From positions 25,710-89,709 of the forward strand of contig CAIVVM010000052.1 of NCBI GenBank assembly GCA_903909375.1: 64,000 nt of DNA, written 5' to 3'. The notes beneath the pieces are model-generated. The model had not been told where the DNA came from. It ran no database searches and worked only from the letters and a program-made list of their open reading frames with translations. Both the position numbers and the translations under genes were made by a program. Of the stretch, positions 35,684 through 43,958 are shown piece after piece (the first letter of the stretch is position 1; each line of letters opens with the position of its first letter). The stretch is from an uncultured Alphaproteobacteria bacterium. GTDB taxonomy: Bacteria; Pseudomonadota; Alphaproteobacteria; Caulobacterales; Caulobacteraceae.

Positions 35684-36241
35684 ATGTCGCGAATTGTTCC
35701 GCTGGACGCGCCGTATGATGCCGATGTTCAGGCCAGCTTTGACCTGGTGATGCGTGGGGCGTCGCCGTTGATCCTGTTCCGCACCCTGGCCACGAGCGAC
35801 CGGGCCTGGAGGAAGTTCCGGCAAGGGTCCTTGCTGGACAAAGGACCCTTGTCGCTGCGCGAGCGCGAGTTGGTGATCGACCGCACCTGCGCACTTGCGG
35901 GTTGTGAGTACGAGTGGGGCGTTCACGCGTCGGCCTTTGCCGCCGCCGCCAGCCTCTCCGACGATGAACTGGCCTGCACCGTTCATGGAGGATCTCGGGC
36001 AAAAATCTGGACCGCAGCCGAACAGGTGCTGCTCGCGACGGTCGAGGCGCTTCACGCCAATGCGACGCTTGACCTGGCAGAGTTCGAGGCCCTGGCGGCA
36101 CACTACCGTAGCGATCAAATCCTGGAGATCATGATGCTCTGCGGTTTCTACCGGATGGTCGCGTATGTCTCGAACGGGCTGGCTCTGCCGTTGGAGCCCG
36201 GAGCAGCACGCTTCCCGCCGGCGCCGGTGGCAGCAGCCTAG
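35684..36241 (+). CDS. Carboxymuconolactone decarboxylase-family protein (AhpD-like fold)
   Basis: The 185-residue product has the family motif RERELVIDRTCALAGCEYEWGVHA. It has one cysteine where AhpD peroxidases have a CxxC pair, so a thiol peroxidase of the AhpD kind is unlikely. The start at 35684 has AGAGAGATTG just upstream. It is controlled by the divergent HxlR gene in all likelihood. The stop codon lies at the border of a partial two-hairpin repeat. Substrate unknown. Confidence 0.85.
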   Translation: MSRIVPLDAPYDADVQASFDLVMRGASPLILFRTLATSDRAWRKFRQGSLLDKGPLSLRERELVIDRTCALAGCEYEWGVHASAFAAAASLSDDELACTVHGGSRAKIWTAAEQVLLATVEALHANATLDLAEFEALAAHYRSDQILEIMMLCGFYRMVAYVSNGLALPLEPGAARFPPAPVAAA

Positions 36242-36270
36242 AGCCTGTCCGGTTCAGATGGAATCTTCTG
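36239..36270. repeat. Two-hairpin intergenic repeat, truncated copy 3
   Basis: Matches the first 28 or so bases of copy 2 at 30115 (GCCTGTCCGGTTCAGATGGA) and then breaks in the first hairpin, where a REP sequence starts. The TAG stop of the upstream gene falls at its left edge. Confidence 0.75.
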
Positions 36271-36372
36271 GGGTTAAGGGGGTTACGGTGACACTTTACT
36301 TAACCCCCAATTGGGGGCGGGGCGCGTTCTCCGACGCATCGGGCGGGGATTCAGCCAAGTGTCATCGTAACA
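36271..36372. repeat. REP hairpin pair next to REP-transposase remnant
   Basis: GTTACGGTGACACT (36282-36295) is matched in inverse orientation by AGTGTCATCGTAAC (36358-36371) with one mismatch. Within the left part GGGGTTAAG pairs with CTTAACCCC. The motif CGGTGACAC plus CTTAACCCCC also occurs alone at 33142-33168. This is the expected neighbourhood of a REP-associated tyrosine transposase. The 36242-36611 gap contains this, the remnant below and nothing else recognised. Confidence 0.65.
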
Positions 36373-36414
36373 GTGGCGCGGCACGCACGGGTTGTCATCC
36401 CCGGCGCGCCCTAT
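36373..36414 (+). pseudogene. REP-associated tyrosine transposase (RAYT) remnant
   Basis: A GTG-started fragment reads MARHARVVIPGAPY, close to the usual start of RAYT (Y1/IS200-like) transposases, MARxARVVxPGxPHH. Similarity stops after about 14 codons, so only the N-terminus remains. The inverted REP motifs just upstream are in the right place for such a gene. Confidence 0.5.
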
Positions 36415-36611
36415 AGCGCTGCGGTGTCGCGCAGAGCGTTACGGCCCTTTCTGCGCCCCTCTGCGTCTTCTGCGGTTCTCTTCCCCTGTTGCCCGGCGTT
36501 CCCTGGCCCCCGCCGCAGTAGCCTCCCCGTTCGTGTGGTTCGAGGACAAATCCTTCCGGCGTCGACGACACGCGGCTTGACAGCATGCCAATATGTTCTA
36601 TCTTTGTTCTC

Positions 36612-37238
36612 ATGCGGCCCGCCCAGCCCCTTCATGATGCGACCACGCTTCGGATGATCGAGGCGATGACGGCGTCGGCCTATGAGCTGGGCACGGCGGC
36701 GGTGGAGATTGCCAAAACCGCCGGCGACAACCTCGACCGCTTCCTCGCCTTCAGCGCTGAGTTCCGGCACTGCTTCTTCGCCGTGCGGATGGGCATCCGA
36801 CTGAAGGTTTTCGGCGTTTCGGCCCCGCGCGCCGCGACACCGGCCGCAGAACCGCTTGAGCGCGAACGCCTTGAGGCCCCGGATTATGAGGAACGCCTGG
36901 GCGTCCCCCGCCGCTCTGAGCCCGAACGGGAACGCGACCGCGACGCCGAGCCTGTCAGCCTGCCACAGTTCCTGAAGACGCTCGGCATCGTGTCGGCAAG
37001 GGCCGAGCAGGCCCGCGACCAGTACCCGGCCCACATTCGTGAAACCACGCTTCCGACGCTGAAGGCTCTGCTGGCGCAGGTAGCCCCGAAGCCGGAACCC
37101 GAAACTCGCCGCCCGGGCCCGGCGCTGGCGGTCCTGGCCCGCCCGGCCGCGACCCCTCCGGCCCGCGCCCAACTGCTGAACTCCGCCCGCGCCACGCCGG
37201 TCATCCCCGGTCGCCCGCCGCCGCGCCCATCGGGCTAA
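36612..37238 (+). CDS. Hypothetical protein, Arg/Pro-rich C-terminus
   Basis: From ATG 36612 the product has 208 residues; an ATG at 36585 is possible. The N-terminal 75 residues are helical (LRMIEAMTASAYELGTAAVE, then FRHCFFAVRMGIRLKVFGV). After that comes a charged Glu/Arg segment and a Pro/Ala/Arg-rich tail ending in RPPPRPSG. No signal peptide or known domain. Codon use is like the neighbours. Function unknown. Confidence 0.6.
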   Translation: MRPAQPLHDATTLRMIEAMTASAYELGTAAVEIAKTAGDNLDRFLAFSAEFRHCFFAVRMGIRLKVFGVSAPRAATPAAEPLERERLEAPDYEERLGVPRRSEPERERDRDAEPVSLPQFLKTLGIVSARAEQARDQYPAHIRETTLPTLKALLAQVAPKPEPETRRPGPALAVLARPAATPPARAQLLNSARATPVIPGRPPPRPSG

Positions 37239-37257
37239 TCCCGGCCGCCGCCGCCAA

Positions 37258-37282
37258 CCTCAGAAGTTCACCTGCCGCGAGA
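37258..37282. repeat. 25-bp direct repeat, left copy
   Basis: CCTCAGAAGTTCACCTGCCG and the following five bases recur at 37652-37676 with one mismatch. The right copy is the 3' end of the downstream SDR gene. Together they flank 369 bases of REP sequence. Confidence 0.75.
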
Positions 37283-37297
37283 CTGACTGCGCAGGCG

Positions 37298-37595
37298 TCT
37301 TTCTCCTCACCCGTCGGGGGAGGGGGACCAGACGAAGTCTGGTGGAGGGGGCTTGCTACGCCCGGCACATTTGACATTCCGACCCCTCTTGTACGCCCCG
37401 AGATCGGCAATCCTCCGCGTGCGGCCAGCAAAGGCGCTGTGCGACCGCGGCCCCCTCCACCACCCTCCGGGCGGTCCCCCGCCCCCGACGGGTGAGGAGA
37501 AAAACAGCCATGCCAGCGATGATCACCACTGAGTCACTTCCGTGCATCCAGTAGCACCGCTGGGGGAGCTGTCGGCGAAGCCGACTGAGGGGGTT
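37298..37595. repeat. REP cluster in the gap before the SDR gene
   Basis: The 415-base gap 37239-37653 holds no gene. TTCTCCTCACCCGTCGGGGG (from 37301) and TGGTGGAGGGGGC (37340-37352) are mirrored in inverse orientation at 37449-37462 and 37473-37501. A small hairpin ACCAGAC-GAA-GTCTGGT sits in the left arm. A second REP type at 37562-37595 contains the perfect hairpin GTCGGC-GAA-GCCGAC. Confidence 0.75.
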
Positions 37596-37651
37596 CTTGC
37601 CAGAGCCCGAAGCCTCTGCGCGTCTCCGCAACCTCTGCCGCCAGACTGCCC

Positions 37652-37676
37652 CCTCAGAAGTTCACCCGCCGCGAGA
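37652..37676. repeat. 25-bp direct repeat, right copy (SDR 3' end)
   Basis: Matches 37258-37282 at 24 of 25 bases. It encodes the final residues of the SDR (SRRVNF and stop). Confidence 0.75.
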
Positions 37677-38424
37677 TCGCGCCATCCACCAACAGGTTCA
37701 CGCCTGTGGTGAAGGCCGAACGCGGGCTGGCCAGAAATACCGTGGCGGCGGCCACCTCTTCCGGTGTCGCCATGCGGCCCGTGGGGTTGCGCTTGATCAT
37801 CTGGTCGAAGAACGCGGGCATGCCGGCCTTCACATTGCCCCATACGCCGCCTTCAAAGAACACGGTGCCCGGCGAGACCACATTGCAGCGCACCTGCTTC
37901 GGCGCGCCTTCCCTCGCGACGCCCTTGGCGTAGTGGATCAGGGCGGCCTTCATGGCGCCGTAGGAATTGGGGTTGTCCGTCTCGGCTGCAGAGACCGAGG
38001 AGGTGATGATGAACGCCGCATCGCCATGCGCGGCGGCCGCCTTCTCCAGGAAGGGTTTGGCCGCCTCGAAGGTGCGGACCGCGCCCAGCATGTCGATCTC
38101 GAACATCGCCTTCCAGGCGTCCTCGCCATTGCCCTGCACCAGGGCGCTGGCGTTGGAGACCAGCACGTCGATCCCGCCCAGGGTCTCGCCGGCCTCTTTG
38201 ACAAAGGCCTGCAGGGCCGGGCCGTCGGCAATGTCGACCACCTTGCCGAACGCCTTAACCCCCTTGGCTTCCAGCGCTTTCACGGCCTCGGCCACCTGCT
38301 CGGCGTTGCGCGCGCAGATGGCGACATTGGCGCCCTCGTCGGCGAAGCAGTCGGCGATCGCCCGGCCGATGCCGCGCGTCCCGCCGGTCACCACCGCCGT
38401 CTTGCCCTTGAGCTGCAGATCCAT
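37654..38424 (-). CDS. SDR-family oxidoreductase
   Basis: From ATG 38424 (GGGAGACGTC upstream) the product has 256 residues. The NAD(P)-binding TGGTRGIGRAIA, the structural NAS motif in VSNASALVQG, the catalytic region with Ser in ITSSVSAAE and YGAMKAALIHYAKG (Tyr-x-x-x-Lys) are all present. It follows the acyl-CoA synthetase gene on the same strand with a 43-base gap, so a shared acyl/keto-acid pathway is possible. Substrate unknown. Confidence 0.93.
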   Translation of the reverse strand: MDLQLKGKTAVVTGGTRGIGRAIADCFADEGANVAICARNAEQVAEAVKALEAKGVKAFGKVVDIADGPALQAFVKEAGETLGGIDVLVSNASALVQGNGEDAWKAMFEIDMLGAVRTFEAAKPFLEKAAAAHGDAAFIITSSVSAAETDNPNSYGAMKAALIHYAKGVAREGAPKQVRCNVVSPGTVFFEGGVWGNVKAGMPAFFDQMIKRNPTGRMATPEEVAAATVFLASPRSAFTTGVNLLVDGAISRRVNF

Positions 38425-38467
38425 CTGACGTCTCCCGTTGTGATTGGCGCGGACCCTGCCAGAGGTG

Positions 38468-39874
38468 TCAGGTCCGGAACAAGTCCGCATAGCGCTCGCG
38501 CAGCAGGTTCTTCTGCACCTTGCCCATGGCGTTGCGCGGCAGCTCTTCCACAAAGATCACCCGCTTGGGGGTCTTGTAGGCCGCCAGCTGCCGGCGCGCC
38601 TCGGCGATCATGGCGGCCTCATCGCCCTGCCCCATCACCACCGCCACCACCGCCTCGCCGAAGTCAGGATGCGGCACGCCCACCACCGCCGTCTCGGTCA
38701 CGCCGGGCAGCTCGTCGAACACCAGTTCAACTTCCTTGGGATAGATGTTGTATCCGCCCGAGATGATCAGGTCCTTGGCCCGGCCCGAGATCCAGACCCG
38801 GCCGTCGGGATCGCGCCGGCCCACGTCGCCCGTGATGAAGAAGCCGTCGGCGGTGAACTCCTCGGCCGTCTTCTCCGGCATCCGCCAGTAGGCCGAGAAC
38901 ACGCTGGGTCCCTTGATCTCGATGACGCCGGTCTGCCCGTCGCCGCCAATCCGCAGGTCAACGCCTGGCAGGGGATAGCCCACCGACCCGGCCACCCGCC
39001 CGCCGGCCAGCGGATTGGTGGTGATGATCACCGCCTCGCTCATCCCGTAGCGTTCGAGGATCCGCTGCCCGGTCCGTTCCTCGAACTCGGCGAAGGTCGA
39101 GGGCAACAGGGGCGCCGATCCGCAGATGAACAGCCGCAGGCCAGAGGCCAGCTCCCGCGTGAACCCCGGATTGGCCAGCAATCGGGTGTAGAAGGTGGGC
39201 ACCCCCATCATCACCGTCGCCTGCTTCAGGCCGGCCAGCACCTCGGCGTCCGCGAACTTGGGCAGCCAGACCATCGGGCACCCGCTGAGCAGCGCACAAT
39301 GCAGCGCCACGAACAGTCCGTGCACATGAAACACCGGCAAGGCGTGCAGCAGTACATCGTCCGCCGTGAAGCCCCACGCCTCGTGCAGCGCCAGGGCATT
39401 GGCCGCCAGGCTGCCGTGACTGAGCATCGCGCCCTTGGACCGGCCCGTGGTGCCCGAGGTGTAGATCAGGCTGGCCAGATCGCCGCCGGTGCGGCTCACC
39501 GCAGCCTCGATGGGCGGATGCCGCATCGCCTCGTTCACCCAGGATGCCGGATCAGTGATGAACACCCGGGGCTCGGCGTCCTGCAGGAAGTAGTCCACCT
39601 CCGCGGAAGTGTAGGCGTTGTTCAGGGGCAGGAAGACAGCGCCCGCCTTCAGGACGCCCAGATAGATCATGATGCCAGCCGCCGACTTCTCGGCCTGCAG
39701 CGCCACCCGGTCGCCCGGCTCAACGCCCTCGGCCACCAGCCGCCCCGCGACCCTCGCCGCGCCGGCCTCCAGATCGCCGTAGCTGACAACGCCGCCATCG
39801 CTCAGCAGGAAGCATGGCTTCGCCCGGTCCTGCGGAAACCGGCTGGCCAGAAGATCGTAGAGGTTCTCGGACAT
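38468..39874 (-). CDS. Malonyl-CoA synthetase-like acyl-CoA ligase
   Basis: The 468-residue ANL-family enzyme starts at ATG 39874. The AMP-binding P-loop is YTSGTTGRSKGAML, followed by the HALPVFHVHGLFVALH segment typical of malonyl-CoA synthetases (MatB), ERYGMSEA, the hinge GRAKDLIISGGYNIYP and the catalytic Lys region PRNAMGKVQKNLL. It converts a carboxylate to its CoA thioester with ATP. Malonate is the best guess. The gene is divergent from the amidase. Confidence 0.88.
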   Translation of the reverse strand: MSENLYDLLASRFPQDRAKPCFLLSDGGVVSYGDLEAGAARVAGRLVAEGVEPGDRVALQAEKSAAGIMIYLGVLKAGAVFLPLNNAYTSAEVDYFLQDAEPRVFITDPASWVNEAMRHPPIEAAVSRTGGDLASLIYTSGTTGRSKGAMLSHGSLAANALALHEAWGFTADDVLLHALPVFHVHGLFVALHCALLSGCPMVWLPKFADAEVLAGLKQATVMMGVPTFYTRLLANPGFTRELASGLRLFICGSAPLLPSTFAEFEERTGQRILERYGMSEAVIITTNPLAGGRVAGSVGYPLPGVDLRIGGDGQTGVIEIKGPSVFSAYWRMPEKTAEEFTADGFFITGDVGRRDPDGRVWISGRAKDLIISGGYNIYPKEVELVFDELPGVTETAVVGVPHPDFGEAVVAVVMGQGDEAAMIAEARRQLAAYKTPKRVIFVEELPRNAMGKVQKNLLRERYADLFRT

Positions 39875-39918
39875 ACCCCTACCTAGCGCGAGGCGGCAGG
39901 TCGCGCGATAGTCAGGAG

Positions 39919-41196
39919 ATGACACCGACTGAAGCCCTCGCGCGGATCCGCCGCTACGACCCCCGTCTCAAAGCCTTCATCCAGGTCTTCGACCCGCCAC
40001 TGTTCGGGGAGACTTCCGATGGGCCAACCGTGGCCATCAAGGATCTGATGGATATCGCCGGGACGCCCACCGGGGGCGGCGCCGTCGTGCCGCTTGACCC
40101 GGGCCCGACCACCCATGCCGTGGTTGTCCAGCGCCTGTTGCAGGCGGGATACTCGGTCGTGGGCAAGACCCACACGGTGGAACTGGCCTATGGCGCATGG
40201 GGGACCAACCGGGCTGTGGGCGCGCCTTGGAACCCCTGGGACGCCCGGGTGCATCGCGCGCCCGGCGGCTCGTCGTCAGGCTCGGCCGTGGCGGTCGCGG
40301 CCGGCCTCTGCGATGTCGCCCTGGGCAGCGATACCGGCGGCTCGGTGCGAATTCCGGCGGCAATCTGCGGCGTCGTCGGCCTGAAGCCCGGACGCGGCCT
40401 GGTCAGCCTGAAGGGCGTCCATCCCCTCAGCCCCGCACTGGACACGGTGGGAACTCTGGCCCGCGATGTCGCTACCGCCGCCCGCGCCCTGGCCGTGATT
40501 TCCGGTCCGGACGGGGACAGCGCCGTCCGTGACCCGTTCGACGCGGAGGCCGCCCTCACCACGGATGTTCGCGGACGCCGGCTCGCCGCCATGCCGATCG
40601 AGGACCTGGGCGACCTTCACCCCGATGTCGCGCGCCTCTATCTGGCCGCGCTGGAGCGCCTTCGCGCGACCGGCATGGAGATCGACATCGCCAGTCCGCC
40701 CCGGGCGCTTGAACACTCGTTCGCCCCCAACGGCATGCTGATGGCTGGTGAAGGCTTTCGAATCTGGCGCCAGCGGATCGAGTTGCACGCAGACGTCATG
40801 GACCCCTGGATCGTGCGGCGATTTGAGGTTGGACGCGGGATCACCGATGAGGCGCTGGCCCACGCCCATCTGCAACGCCAGACCGACCAGAACGCGTTTC
40901 ATGCCTGGCTGGACGCATACGACGGGCTGCTCTCGCCCACCTGCCCAATCCCGGCGCCGCCCATGATCGACATCGATGAGACCACCTCGCCGCTCAGCCG
41001 CCTGACGCGCGCCGCCAACTACCTCGATCTTCCCGGGATCAGCGTGCCCTGCGGGCTGACGGATGAGGGCTTGCCGGTGGGCTTGCAGATCCTGGGTCGC
41101 CCCCGCGACGAATTGACTGTGGTGGCGCTGGCTGCGGCCTATGAGCGTGTCTCCGACTGGCGCGGACGCTCACCGGACCTCAGCGGATTTGCCTGA
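39919..41196 (+). CDS. Amidase signature-family protein
   Basis: The 425-residue product carries the Ser-cisSer-Lys triad of amidase-signature enzymes: Lys41 in VAIKDLMDI, the cis-Ser in APGGSSSGSAVAV (about 119) and nucleophile Ser142 in SDTGGSVRIPAA. The start ATG at 39919 is directly preceded by CAGGAG. It is slightly short for the family but complete. It is not part of gatCAB. Its 3' end overlaps the convergent PAP2 gene by 27 bases. Confidence 0.9.
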   Translation: MTPTEALARIRRYDPRLKAFIQVFDPPLFGETSDGPTVAIKDLMDIAGTPTGGGAVVPLDPGPTTHAVVVQRLLQAGYSVVGKTHTVELAYGAWGTNRAVGAPWNPWDARVHRAPGGSSSGSAVAVAAGLCDVALGSDTGGSVRIPAAICGVVGLKPGRGLVSLKGVHPLSPALDTVGTLARDVATAARALAVISGPDGDSAVRDPFDAEAALTTDVRGRRLAAMPIEDLGDLHPDVARLYLAALERLRATGMEIDIASPPRALEHSFAPNGMLMAGEGFRIWRQRIELHADVMDPWIVRRFEVGRGITDEALAHAHLQRQTDQNAFHAWLDAYDGLLSPTCPIPAPPMIDIDETTSPLSRLTRAANYLDLPGISVPCGLTDEGLPVGLQILGRPRDELTVVALAAAYERVSDWRGRSPDLSGFA

Positions 41197-41850
41197 TAAA
41201 GACAGGACAACCCAGGCTGTAGCTGCCCAGAAGGCGCCGAGGCACCACCCGGCCAGAACATCGCTGGGCCAGTGAACGCCCAGATAGACCCGGCTGAAGC
41301 CCACGAGACCCGCCAGCAGCACCGCAACCCCATAGATCAGCAGCCGACCGCGCCCGGACGGCCCATACCTCGAGGCCAGCACGGCCAATGTCAAAAGGAG
41401 CACGGTTCCCATCGTGGTGTGCCCACTTGGAAAACTGGCGGAACTGACAAACACCTCATGCGGCACCAGGTCGGGGCGCGCGCGCCCAAACAGGTGCTTC
41501 GCCGTGTCCTTGGTGAGCCAGGCCAGCAGGACCACGCCTGCCAGGACCACCGCATGGCGGCCCTGCCGTTGCGCCAACAGGAACAGACTGATCGCCACCG
41601 TCGTCACAGCGACCAGTGTCGTGCCACCCAGCGCTGTCAGATCGCGCACGGCCTCCTCGATGCCACGCGAGCCGACCGGATCGCCCAGACCGCCGGATCC
41701 ACGCAGCACCAGCAACAGATCGCGATCCAGCGCCTCCAGCACCCCGGTCAGCATAGCCGCGCCCAGGCAGAAAAACGCCAGCAGTGACATTGCCATCACG
41801 ATCAAGCCCCGCCCTGTGCGGGAGGTCATGCGCTGTGAGGGGATGATCAT
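41170..41850 (-). CDS. PAP2-family membrane phosphatase
   Basis: The 226-residue product has about six helices and the three phosphatase motifs: KHLFGRARPD (KxxxxxxRP), SFPSGHTT (PSGH) and SRVYLGVHWPSDVLAG (SRxxxxxHxxxD). It dephosphorylates lipid phosphates in the inner membrane, with undecaprenyl pyrophosphate or phosphatidate as candidate substrates. It begins four bases after the upstream oxidase stop, though no ribosome site is visible at ATG 41850. Confidence 0.92.
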   Translation of the reverse strand: MIIPSQRMTSRTGRGLIVMAMSLLAFFCLGAAMLTGVLEALDRDLLLVLRGSGGLGDPVGSRGIEEAVRDLTALGGTTLVAVTTVAISLFLLAQRQGRHAVVLAGVVLLAWLTKDTAKHLFGRARPDLVPHEVFVSSASFPSGHTTMGTVLLLTLAVLASRYGPSGRGRLLIYGVAVLLAGLVGFSRVYLGVHWPSDVLAGWCLGAFWAATAWVVLSLSGKSAEVR

Positions 41851-41854
41851 GCGA

Positions 41855-42997
41855 TCAGAGCCGATCCAGCAAATCCGGTCCGGCGTCGCGCACAGATTTA
41901 CACCCCGTCAGAACCATGGCGACCGCCAGCTCCGCGCTGAGGATCTCCAGCATCCGCGTGACCTGCGCCTCGCCGCCCGCGCCCAGCGCCCAGGCCCATG
42001 GACGGCCCACGAAACAGGCTTTCGCCCCCAGCGCCAGAGCCTTCAGCACATCCAGTCCGGAACGGACCCCGCCGTCCATATAGACCTCGAGGTCGTCGCC
42101 CACCGCGTCCACGATGCGCGGCAGCGCCTCCACGGACGACACCACTCCATCGAGTTGCCGGCCGCCATGATTGGACACCACCAGCCCCTGGGCGCCCGCC
42201 TTGACCGCATCTCGCGCGTCATCCGGATCCAGCACGCCCTTGATCACGATAGGGCCATCCCAGACCTCACGCACCCAGTCCATGTCCTTCCAGGTGACAG
42301 ACCGGTCGAAATTCCGGCTGATCCAGCCCAGAAAGTCGGTGACGCGTCGGCCGTCTCCAACCGCGCCCTGAACGGACCCAAGCGTGTGCGGCCGCCCATG
42401 CATGAACAGGTCCCAGGTCCAGGCCGGGTGGGTCATGCCGTCCCGAAGCTGGGTCAGGGTCTGGCGTAGCGGCGAGGCGCCGGTGAACCCCGAGCGTCGG
42501 TCCCGATATCGCGCGCCCGGAACCGGCAGATCTACCGTGAACACAAGCACAGGACAGCCTGCAGCCCTGGCCCTTCCCAGCAGCTCGCGCATGTAGCCGC
42601 GATCCTTGAGCATGTAGAGCTGGAACCACGGGGCCGTCCCGGTCGAGGCCACTTCCTCGATGGAGCACACGCCCACCGTCGACAGGCAGAACGGCACACC
42701 GGCGGCCGCGGCCGCACGCGCAGCCTGCGTCTCGCCGCGATGCGCATACATCCCGGCCATGCCCACCGGCGCCAGACCCACCGGAATCCTGAGGTACTGA
42801 CCAAGGGTTTCGACCGACGTATCCAGCTTGCTCATGTCGCGCATCACACGCTGGCGCAGCGCAATGGCCTCCATCTCCGTCACATTCCGGCCGAGGGTGA
42901 CCTCAGCGTATGAGCCGCCGTCGATGTACTCGAAGAAGATGTTGGGCAGCCGCCGACGCGCCATCTCCCGAAAGTCCGACACCGAAGCCGCCTTCAT
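41855..42997 (-). CDS. FMN-dependent alpha-hydroxy-acid oxidase (LldD type)
   Basis: The 380-residue product belongs to the lactate/mandelate dehydrogenase family. FMN-binding YIDGGSYAEVTLGRN and the catalytic VVSNHGGRQLDGV (His base and Arg) are clear, with DGGVRSGLDVLKALALGAKA at the phosphate site. AAGGA precedes the start. The family oxidises L-2-hydroxyacids and passes electrons to quinone or oxygen. L-lactate is likely but unproven. PAP2 follows four bases later. Confidence 0.93.
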   Translation of the reverse strand: MKAASVSDFREMARRRLPNIFFEYIDGGSYAEVTLGRNVTEMEAIALRQRVMRDMSKLDTSVETLGQYLRIPVGLAPVGMAGMYAHRGETQAARAAAAAGVPFCLSTVGVCSIEEVASTGTAPWFQLYMLKDRGYMRELLGRARAAGCPVLVFTVDLPVPGARYRDRRSGFTGASPLRQTLTQLRDGMTHPAWTWDLFMHGRPHTLGSVQGAVGDGRRVTDFLGWISRNFDRSVTWKDMDWVREVWDGPIVIKGVLDPDDARDAVKAGAQGLVVSNHGGRQLDGVVSSVEALPRIVDAVGDDLEVYMDGGVRSGLDVLKALALGAKACFVGRPWAWALGAGGEAQVTRMLEILSAELAVAMVLTGCKSVRDAGPDLLDRL

Positions 42998-43054
42998 GGA
43001 TACATCCTTCCCTCACGCTCCATTTCTGGAACTATGGGGCCCATGACGCAAGGC

Positions 43055-43786
43055 TCAGGCGGCGACGGGCGGCCGGGGCGGCATCACGATCCAGACCTGA
43101 TGCGCACGGGCCAGGATCTGACCTTCGGCGTTGATCAACGCGACCCCGGCCGTCTCCTTGCGACCCTCCCGTGCAATCGGCCAGGCCAGGACGATGTAGT
43201 CCTCGCCCACCCGGGGTGGCGTCAGGATCTCGCCGGTCATGGTGCCCAGCAAGGCCCCATGACGGCCTTCCTTCTCGATCCAGGCGAAGAACCCGGGGCA
43301 ATCCAGGGCAGCCCACACAACTTCGGGCGGAATCAGGCCATCAGCCCCGCCAAACGACGCGTGAGGCGTCCATACGCAGGCCAGGACGCCAGGTTCGGCT
43401 CCCTCCAGCTGGCCGGGAAACACCCGCAGGCCATCCCCCTCCTCGCGCTCGTTGCTGCAGGTGAAGCACGGCGGATGAACGCGGTTCGTATGGCCAAAGT
43501 AGCCCGCGCTGGCCGCCCGCGCCGCCGCCAGTGTCGGAATCACTGGCGCATCAGGGATCGGCTGCGTCGCCGCCGCGCCCGTTCCAATCACCGCATCCTC
43601 CGGGCCCAGCAGGCGGTTGCCCGTGGGGCCAGCCTCGAACTCCAGAGCCTCATCCAGCGGCACGGGCGCGCGGATCATCGCCGTGACGGGGCCCTCCAGG
43701 CCTCTTGCCAGCACACCGCAGACATATCCGCCGTTGCCGGAATTGGGGGGGCCGCGGAACTGGCGGTCAATCACGATGGTGCTCAA
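43055..43786 (-). CDS. Hotdog-like hypothetical protein with a CxxC motif
   Basis: The 243-residue product contains GNGGYVCGVLARGLEGPVTA and a C-terminal half with VVWAALDCPGFFAW, GTMTGEILTPP and DYIVLAWPI, consistent with a double hotdog thioesterase-like fold. The HPPCFTCSNERE segment joins the halves. No catalytic residue can be assigned with confidence. It stands alone, upstream of nothing on its strand but the oxidase gene at 42997. Confidence 0.65.
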   Translation of the reverse strand: MSTIVIDRQFRGPPNSGNGGYVCGVLARGLEGPVTAMIRAPVPLDEALEFEAGPTGNRLLGPEDAVIGTGAAATQPIPDAPVIPTLAAARAASAGYFGHTNRVHPPCFTCSNEREEGDGLRVFPGQLEGAEPGVLACVWTPHASFGGADGLIPPEVVWAALDCPGFFAWIEKEGRHGALLGTMTGEILTPPRVGEDYIVLAWPIAREGRKETAGVALINAEGQILARAHQVWIVMPPRPPVAA

Positions 43787-43958
43787 GAGACGGCTCGCTG
43801 GCGGAATTCGACGGTGTTCCTGCGGCTTTCACACCACGCCGCCGCGTCATGAAAGCAAAAACCACCAACGCGGCGTTGGACGGCGCGCACGGTCGCGCTA
43901 AAGGCAGGGATCAACCGCTGTCCGCGGAATCGGCAGGACACCTTCGACGGAGACTATC

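Noticed and set aside
31972..37653. Prophage or integrative conjugative element
   Set aside because: No integrase, phage structural gene, relaxase or tRNA-based att site was found; only TA modules, repeats and regulators.
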